This document shows, one piece after another, positions 56,276-64,000 of a stretch of 64,000 bases of DNA (the stretch's first letter is position 1; each line of letters starts with the position of its first letter). The notes beneath the pieces were generated by a model. That model was given only the letters and a program-made list of their open reading frames with translations, ran no database searches and was not told the origin of the DNA. This DNA is from Styela clava (taxonomy: Eukaryota > Chordata > Ascidiacea > Stolidobranchia > Styelidae), in contig NC_135263.1 in assembly GCF_964204865.1 (NCBI RefSeq), positions 19,761,426-19,825,425 of the forward strand, in the 5' to 3' direction. Both the position numbers and the translations under genes were made by a program.

Positions 56276-57112
56276 TGAAACTGCCTCTTTCGCTTCATTA
56301 TATTTTTTGTTGTTTACCACTGGAGGCGCTGGTGGTACATACGTTCACAGATTTTAGTGATTGTGACATCATAATACCCCGTGCGCATTTGCTGCGCGCG
56401 CTGCTTCAGTACCTTGATTCGACCTTCTCAGGACTGTGGGATTTGTGGTGCAAGGTTTTCGTTGTCTGGAGATTTGTAGTTCCAAGGTTTTAATTGTATT
56501 TTCATATATATATTTAGATTTAATAACATTAACTTAATTTCAATAACTGTCCCAATCAACTGTCGATTGTTTTGTAAGCTGAAAGCTACACTGTCAAGTA
56601 CGTATTTCAGTTTATTGTTTTTATATTTAAGGAATATTTCGGTTGTACCGTGTTCTATAATGACCACTTTTGTAATCAGCCGCAACTGTTATTATACTGG
56701 CGTAAACCTGCGTATGTTAAGTTCAGTTCTAATGTGTACAATTTTGTTTAGTTAATGATTTCAATTGTCGAGTTATTTCTTGCCGGCACATTATTTGTTG
56801 TAATTATTGTTTGTTTTATTTAGAAAACCGTACTGCCGTACTTCCCGTACACGTATTGATGTACTCTCGTACTGACGTACTCTCGTATCCACGTATTGTC
56901 GTAATCACGTACTGTTGTATTATCATACCTATAACATCGTACCGACGTATCTTCATACACCTGTACTTTCCTGACAATAAACGACATCAACTTGTACTGT
57001 TATACGCGTCTTTTTGCATTGGAGTGACAAAATCAGTTTACTAAAACAGATCGACCATCTAAGAAATACACCTGGTGTGGGCGCTAAAGGCACTCCAAAT
57101 TTGGCGTCTACA
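56276..57112 (+). repeat. Right LTR (3' LTR), 837 bp
   Basis: Same start, end and internal features as the left LTR at a constant offset of 7,696 bp; no difference was seen. Followed by cccct (57113-57117), the second target-site copy. Confidence 0.97.
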
Positions 57113-57117
57113 CCCCT

Positions 57118-60100
57118 CTTCACATTTCCACACACACCGCCCAATACTCTTGCCCTTGTTAAAATATAGACAGAACATTGAGACGTAAAAACATTCCAAA
57201 TGCTTTGAACGGTTCTGTAATGTTTCTTTGGTTGAAGAAATATGAATTGTATAGTCAGTGTGTGTGACGAAGCGCTACAGATATAGCCAACCATTCGGTT
57301 TGCACTTATTCGCGCATAACAGTAATTATGGAGTAGACCCGAGTATACACAACGATAGACAAGGCGATAGGTTCTCAATTTACAACTCAATAGCGGAAAA
57401 AAAAAATTGAAGAAACAAGACAAATAAGGTGGCATCAACACCGTCATCTGAAGGTCATATGACGGTCAATGGTTCCAGTTGCGGCGCATATTCCAAATAA
57501 TAATATTTTCAGTATTTCGTTCGAATACGAGAGAAAATTAATAGAATGCTGTAATACTGTACCCACCTTTCTTTGTTTACTACGAAGTTCAAGTTATTTT
57601 GCCATATTTCTTTTACATCAAGTATATCGGTTATCTTAAAAAGTAGTCACGCATGATTTTCGAGGTTGAATATAGTTATTTTCAACCTTGATTATGCTAG
57701 CAAACTTCCCCCCTCTGATACGCAAAAGTATGATTATACGTTACAGACAGAAAATAACCAAAAATATATACATATATAATCATTTGGGTTTATGTCGTTT
57801 ATCGGCAGACTCTATCGTCTCAATCTTTCATTCAACTTTTAAAATAAGAAAAATTTTCGTTTTGAATTTCTGCTTGCAGTGCTAACTTCGATTAAGTCCT
57901 CGAACGAATATTTTTGATATGTTGCGCAAGATCAAATACAGTTTATAGAAATCAACAACTCGATCTAGCTGAATCTATATATAATTTGAATGGATTTTGG
58001 ACTAAGAATTAAAGTTAATAAAAATAAATTAATTTGTTGTGAACAAAATTCCTTGACTAAAAATAAAATTTGAACTCAATTGCAAATTGTTGGCTCTAAA
58101 AGACGCAGATTGTCATTATAATTATATGCATATACAAACAAACTACTACTGGCAATTCAGGCATGTGTCTGGAAGTGAACAAATTAATATTTGTGATTAG
58201 TTGAGGCATGAGAGTCAATACTAATACAAAAATAGTTTCAAATTGCATAAATCACTTTCACATAAAAACACGTTTATATTAATTTCGAAAATTTAGTCAG
58301 AACAATTTGTACTGGTCAGCGAAGTATAACTAACCTTACTCGCGCTAGCAAAGTTATAACGGTTCAGTGAACTCAACGCTAAGTCAGATACTAATCAAGT
58401 ATGCAAAATGTTATTAGTTTTACTCTGTGTCTGAGTTGGACCTGGTGATGGATTTTCAAATCATTTGGTAAATGGGTCACATCAAATGGTTTTACTTAAG
58501 ATCAATAAAGAGAATCGATTGTGACCAAAATATGACAGTTTTTAAAAATTTTTACTTGCATAAAATAATATAATCCCAAGGTTTTCGTGTAATTATGAAA
58601 CCCAGCAGGTAATCTGTCACGGTTTTGACATAAAATGATATATTTGGACAAAAGGGTAAACTTTCCTTTTAGTTGTAATATTGCTTTGTGCATAATTGTG
58701 TATGTATCACGCCAAAATACCAAGACAACAAGATTGGATTATTGAAGCCTCATGCGTCAATGTTAATGCTATAATTTAGATATTTTGGTACGACAATCGG
58801 TGCGGATCAATTTATTCGACTTGCTCAACAAAACAAACAGCTTGGTCGATTTTTCAACGAGGGAGAAACGTCAAATATCTATTTGGCTCCGATGCCAAAA
58901 TAAGCAGCAATTAAACTGGAATTTAAAAATAAAATGAAAACTATTGTATGTTAGTCTTTGCATCTTCAACGCATTTTGGCTGAGTTTGTGAATATTTTTG
59001 TCTGTCTCATTTTAATGGAATACTGCATTATCATCTCAGCATTACGGACGACTACAGATAAAACAAACTAACTAACTGACTAAATAACCTATTTCTGCTC
59101 ACTTGTTTTCCTATATTCATTGCTATTCATAATATTTTTTCTCAAAAGTATGTTGACGAACTATAATGTTTTCCACATCTAGGTAGTTTATATACTAGAA
59201 GTCAAACGCTATATATTGTAAAAGCACTCGTTCAATTTGAAACCGCTGCATTCAGACGTAAACTAATTCGTTTTTATGCGTTGTTGCTCAGTACAAGCCG
59301 TCGCGAAATGTCGCAACGACGGCGTCGTCGCCATCGCGTAAAACCTACCCTCGTTCAATATTAACGCAAAAATAATTGCTTCGATCAATAATGCTCTCGC
59401 TTGTTTATAAGCCGTTTTCCTTCGTTACATTCAGTTTATACGAAAATAGTACAACGTCACCCGATAAAAATTATTCCCTATCAACCGTGTTACATACATG
59501 AAAAGATTTCAATGGCGCTTCATTATAGCCTACCCAGCTGTGTTTTATTAATAACTTATCAGAATACCCAACCTTCGATTAGGCTCTATTAAACATTTGC
59601 GTCTTCCATTTCGAGTGCGTTTTTTCAATTAAATTACTTATGACTTCCATATGAACAAATTGTTTAAAAAAAATGGTAGATTCGCGGGAAGCAACTAAGG
59701 GTTAGTCATGTTTGTTTATAAAAACGGTAACTTTTTTACGTTTATGAACAAGCTTATCTGCAATATTTTTTTGGATTCGCCTGTTGTAGAAAATAATTGA
59801 TCGCATATCCAAAATTGAGTATATCAAAAATCTAGAAGCTTGCATCAATATGTTTTGTTCTTCATGATAAACATCGGTAAATTTTTTCCCGTTTTGTTTT
59901 TATATTTCTTGCAGTGAATTTGTTTAAAACAACATAAAACTAAATAGTACAATTCTGTCATGGTTAAACTAGCCACGGTCATATTTATTTCAAGTAAGTC
60001 CTAGTTATCAAACATGTCCGAACGAAAGTCATTTCTATTGTATTCATGTGGTTGTTAAAAGAGATCTCAAACCAAAGCTTGAACGTGATCATTGACAGTC

Positions 60101-60772
60101 AATATGAATCCACCCACAGAGCGTTCTATTGTTACTTGGTTTAATAATGTTTTAAGTTTAGGTTTTGATAAGATAAATATTTAATTCAACTGAAATAATA
60201 CGCTGAAAGATTTTTTTGTTCATTTTCTATTCATGGAATACACAAACATGAAGTTTTATAAAAGAGAGATTTAATGTATCGAATTGGAATAATATTATTT
60301 TATTAATAAACACAGACAATGAATGTACTTATACTTTGGTACGATGAGTGACGTAGCCGAAAAGATTTATTCGTGAAAATTTTTGCAACCTCACTGAAAA
60401 AAAAAAAATTATTTCATTTCAATCATTCGAGCAAAACAATTCATTAAAATTTATGTTTGACGATATGCTCAACAAAATTATTCAGACTATAGGATAAAAA
60501 GAAAAGATCTCACCTTGAATATACTTCCATATTCTAATATCCCTTTCGCCCATTATATTTTGAAGTAATAGGCTCATTTAGTGTAAGTACGTCAATGAGG
60601 GCCTTGAAGCAACAATTTATAAATAGGTTGTATATATATATTCTGATGCAATATTATATGGGACGATTACAAGAACAATATTTATATTATCCGAATAAAG
60701 AAGTTTGCCGAGGGATCTGCATTTAATGCGATATTTCATATTGCTGTGCATGCGAATTTAAACCGATTATAT
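57118..60772. other. Intergenic, nothing recognised
   Basis: AT-rich DNA with scattered short open frames, none with splice or homology support. Confidence 0.45.
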
Positions 60773-60850
60773 CAGTGATTCTCAAACTTTTTCAGTGTTA
60801 GAGCCGCGTATTGAACATTAAAGTTGTAAGGAGCCGCATAAAAAATAACG
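60773..60850. mobile_element. hAT end fragment
   Basis: It starts cagtgattctcaaactttt and has gagccgcg and ggagccgcat inside, like hAT ends elsewhere in the window. A possible decayed continuation (gagagccgctacag) is near 61490, but no proper partner end or duplication was found. Confidence 0.45.
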
Positions 60851-61728
60851 CATAAACAGCATCAAAACAAAATTTAAGTATATATGTATTTTAAAATAAC
60901 ACCAACAAAACGCTGATTTGATGCTAAACTTGACATTTTATTTGTCTTTTAATCCTGAAGTTTGAAAAACCGATCCACAATCCTGATGAAGGCATCTACC
61001 AGCAATATAGAACAATATCCATAGCTACATAACAATACCTTCATATTTTCATAATGTTATCTAGTCTATCCAATTTGAAAATACTTCTTCCAATAGAATT
61101 GAAACGCCCTATTATACTTATGAAGAGTGCGAGCTTTTTTGAGGGTGTGCTAGACATTTTGTTTTGACAAACTAACAGATTGATAGTTTGTCCGAAAATA
61201 CATACCCTTCACAGCGCGCGGGATAGCCTGCATTTGATTACAGGAAATAGTGAATTCAATGTACCTAAACGCAGGCTAAACATTGAGGAAAACACTATGA
61301 CATCACAATGAAATGTTTCAAAGTTGCTCTCAAAACGACCTAACAGCTACAGTTACATCGATTCAACTAGTGGAGTTCAGTCTTTCAATTTCTAGTAATT
61401 GATTTATTTTTAATGTAAAATTTTAACTGAGAATGTTTACTTTTTCAAGGATAACGAGAATAACGATAACCCCAGGAAGGATAGTTGAGAGCCGCTACAG
61501 ACCGGTGCACATAATTATTTTTGTCAAATAATGTAGCGTTAAATGGGGCCACAGTTTTATGATAACTACCCTCGAGATAATTATCACATTTTACCGTAAA
61601 ATATTTGTTAATAAATTGTCACGTGAAGGAAAGCTATCCGTAGTATGTGAAAGTAATACTTACATTTTCTCAGGTTCATTTTTCATTATTAAATGTGGGG
61701 TGTAGTGTGTTTAGTATATTCCTCTGCG

Positions 61729-61912
61729 CTCCGGAAGTATGTGTACCAATATGGAGATAACTAATTTTGTTCGTGAAGTTGCGTAGAGAGACTGAGACCT
61801 ATGGGCAGGGGGGGTATTCGCTTGGCTAACGCCAACAGTCCCCGAACTCGTAATATAACTAAAATAAAGGAAAATCGGAATCTAATCCTAACCGGGTACA
61901 CATACTACGGGG
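61729..61912 (+). mobile_element. MITE of the telomere-motif family, copy f
   Basis: Ends ctccggaagtatgtgtacc and, inverted, ccccgtagtatgtgtaccc. The core has gagactgagacctatgggca and aacagtccccgaactcgtaa. The telomere-like stretch is reduced to aatcctaacc. Confidence 0.75.
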
Positions 61913-64000
61913 AATAAAATCACCCAATGGATCTGTTAAGATAATGATCTACTAGTGTTGTCCAAAGAAGATGACATACTGTACTTGGTATTATCCATCT
62001 TCTATTATACAGAGGTGTTCCACCTCCGTCGTATATCTAATATTTGCTGACAGGATTCTAAGGTTTATCGAGTGTTTGATGAGCTGTATGTATGCCTCGC
62101 TGCTTGTGAGAAAAGTTTTTTTGAAACCATATCAACATGAATTTGTTGGAAACTGTGATTTGGGCCACAAAGTTGCTGATTATGCACAAAAATCAAGTTG
62201 GATTATTCAGTTAAAATATGTAGTGAATGTCAAGTAGGTCGTTTATGATATGGGTACCATATCTGGAAAGACAAAATCCCTGACAAAATTTTATTGAGAC
62301 ACGTTGACCAATTTTGCAACCAAAACACTTATACTGTACACGTGTACAGTATCATGGTATAAACTCACGATGAGAATAGAATGAATACAAAACGAAAGGA
62401 ACAAAATTGTTTGGTTACGTGACTTATGATTGCCGCATTGTTATCGAATATAATATTCTTTTGGTCTAGTTTTCAAGTTGATGAATTATAAAGTACCATG
62501 AATCAAAATATATCCAGGCAGACTAATATGTTCATTCAGTGTCCGACATTTGCTTTATTACTGTGTTGCTAGGCAAAATCAAGTTGCTATATTTTGTGGT
62601 TAAGGTCAATGTCACAAAATAAATATGAAAATGCTTGTAGTAGTTTATTGCAGATATGTTATCAAATCGGCTGCCAATAAAATCGTTTTTTTTTTGAAAA
62701 ATTCCGACATTATGGGAAGGCAAGCTATGACAATTATGATGTACTATACTTCCTTTTCCGACCATGGTTCACGTACTTGCTGCTACCATGAATCTTAAAC
62801 TGGTTCAAAAAAGTTAGGTTTAGGAGATTTTCCATTTCATGACACTTTTTTGTCAGCGACCTGGAAACTTTTAGATATTGCTGCTGAGTTTGTAAGTCGT
62901 TTATTAAATCTTTTATACAAATGTACGTTGCGCATGTTTTTTGTGCCTGTTTCATGTGTCCAGCATCTCTTCGCATCTTCGCATAACTAATGACCACATG
63001 TAAGCAGTGCGCAAAATTTGCGTCGATTGTTTTTTCGGTACGGTAGGTCTTTTCGGGAATAGCTCTACCTACAGACTCATATGAGAATGTGGACTTCAGT
63101 TGAACCGCTCTCGCATCGAAAAAAGTCCATGGATTCCTTCCAATACCCAGCCATTCACTTATGTAGAACTATTTTTCACCGCAGATAACCAAACACCCAC
63201 GTTTAGCTCCCCGCAAACTTGCTGTATCGCCTAAGGTGTCGCGCGATTAGGTGCACTTCTGTATCACAGCGTTTTGACATGCTTTCTGCTTTGGAAATAT
63301 CTTAAATTGTTGTGACAAGTGTAGTGCAGTGTTGGTTGAATATTTGCGTCAACGTTCGTACTCATGAATCATGATCCACTTACTGATTAAGTGTACATGA
63401 GTTTAACGCACACGTAGGAGTATGAAATCATGGTGTTTGAAGTAGCCTATAATGAACGATAGAATTTGCTGCAATATTAGAATATTTCATGACAAAGAAT
63501 ATAATTTTAACTTAAAGTTATTATCACCCGTCCAGGACAAGCTTAATATGGTGCTGATTCATCTATTTTTTCTTTCATAAAAACAACCATTTTATCCGCA
63601 TCCAATTTTCATTTGAAGTCTGAGATGTTATTGACTCGGGCTTTTAACGCTTGCAATACATTATTTTACCTTTTGGATTTTCAAAGTTGCAAGTTTTGTC
63701 TTCTTAGTGTTTCCCCTTGCCAGCCTCATATGTTATACTTATTTCTGCTAACAATTCCCCCTGGCTCGGACTCTATTGCGGCACAAAAAAGGCTATTTCG
63801 ACATCTTGTATTGGTATCTAATGTTACACAAGAATGATAGTGGTAGAAACACGTTTGTTGGAAAAACTCTTTGCAATTCCGAGGAGTTTATTTTATTTTT
63901 GGCGAAATCGAAAAGCGCAGATTGTATAAATACATTTTTGCCATTCTCCTGACTTTGTCTTTCGCGCATTTTGCATCTTGGAACAAAACTTCAACGAATA
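61913..64000. other. Intergenic, nothing recognised
   Basis: Several open frames of 70-90 codons occur on both strands, but none shows family motifs, splice context or biased composition. Confidence 0.4.

Larger units (their letters stand above)
48580..57112 (+). mobile_element. Complete BEL/Pao LTR retrotransposon, 8,533 bp
   Basis: Two 837-bp LTRs, a 5-bp target duplication, a single open polyprotein (49462-56127) with Gag, protease, reverse transcriptase, RNase H and integrase parts, and a purine tract next to the right LTR. The LTRs read as identical over their whole length and the frame is intact, so insertion is very recent and the copy may be active. No envelope gene: only about 150 bp separate the stop codon from the right LTR. 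Confidence 0.97.

Noticed and set aside
56953..57447. Minus-strand open frame of 164 codons across the right LTR end
   Set aside because: It runs from unique flank into the LTR and so cannot be an ancestral gene; no motif seen.
61971..62237. Plus-strand open frame of 88 codons near the right side
   Set aside because: No recognisable motif, no flanking splice sites and no codon bias visible.
1..64000. CRISPR array, operon or bacterial contamination
   Set aside because: No evenly spaced direct repeats with unique spacers; all genes have spliceosomal introns and animal homologues.

Overview
The window is AT-rich animal nuclear DNA. Genes are split by introns of about 80 to 4,000 bases with GT/AG borders, there are no operons or bacterial signals, and introns and intergenic DNA are full of DNA transposons (mainly hAT), tRNA-derived SINEs and one LTR retrotransposon. 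A cyclin I-like gene, one histidyl-tRNA synthetase gene that appears to serve both cytosol and mitochondrion, and a private family of divergent 7TM receptors suggest an invertebrate, perhaps a tunicate or other invertebrate deuterostome. The species cannot be fixed from sequence alone.

Layout. (1) 1-7.75 kb, + strand: a MITE, then a cyclin I-like gene whose first exon(s) lie left of the window, followed by a long 3'UTR. (2) 9.2-19.9 kb, + strand: a complete histidyl-tRNA synthetase gene with two alternative first exons, one giving a WHEP-type N-terminus (cytosolic form) and one a presequence (mitochondrial form), joined to nine shared exons. Its introns hold many MITEs, including a three-level nest of hAT, SINE and hAT. 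(3) 20-23.6 kb: intergenic DNA with a 973-bp hAT element. (4) 23.65-25.47 kb, - strand: a four-exon gene for a 266-residue protein I do not recognise. (5) 27.2-29.4 kb and 32.5-45.5 kb, - strand: two tandem paralogous 7TM receptor genes with shared intron phases. The second spreads over 13 kb because one intron carries three hAT elements nested in each other, the middle one with a broken TTF-zinc-finger hAT transposase. (6) 48.58-57.11 kb, + strand: a complete BEL/Pao LTR retrotransposon with 837-bp LTRs that read as identical, a 5-bp target duplication and one open 2,221-codon polyprotein, so a very recent insertion. (7) 57.1-64 kb: no gene recognised, with a MITE and a hAT fragment.

How the parts relate. 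The host genes (cell-cycle-type cyclin, aminoacyl-tRNA synthetase, receptors, unknown protein) share no pathway. What ties the window together is transposon biology: hAT elements of several subfamilies with 8-bp duplications, mariner-like TA-flanked foldbacks, a MITE family with telomere-like motifs in its ends, and SINEs form nested layers that give a relative insertion order. Exon borders were placed by eye from splice signals, reading frame and family knowledge; transcript data would be needed to confirm them.
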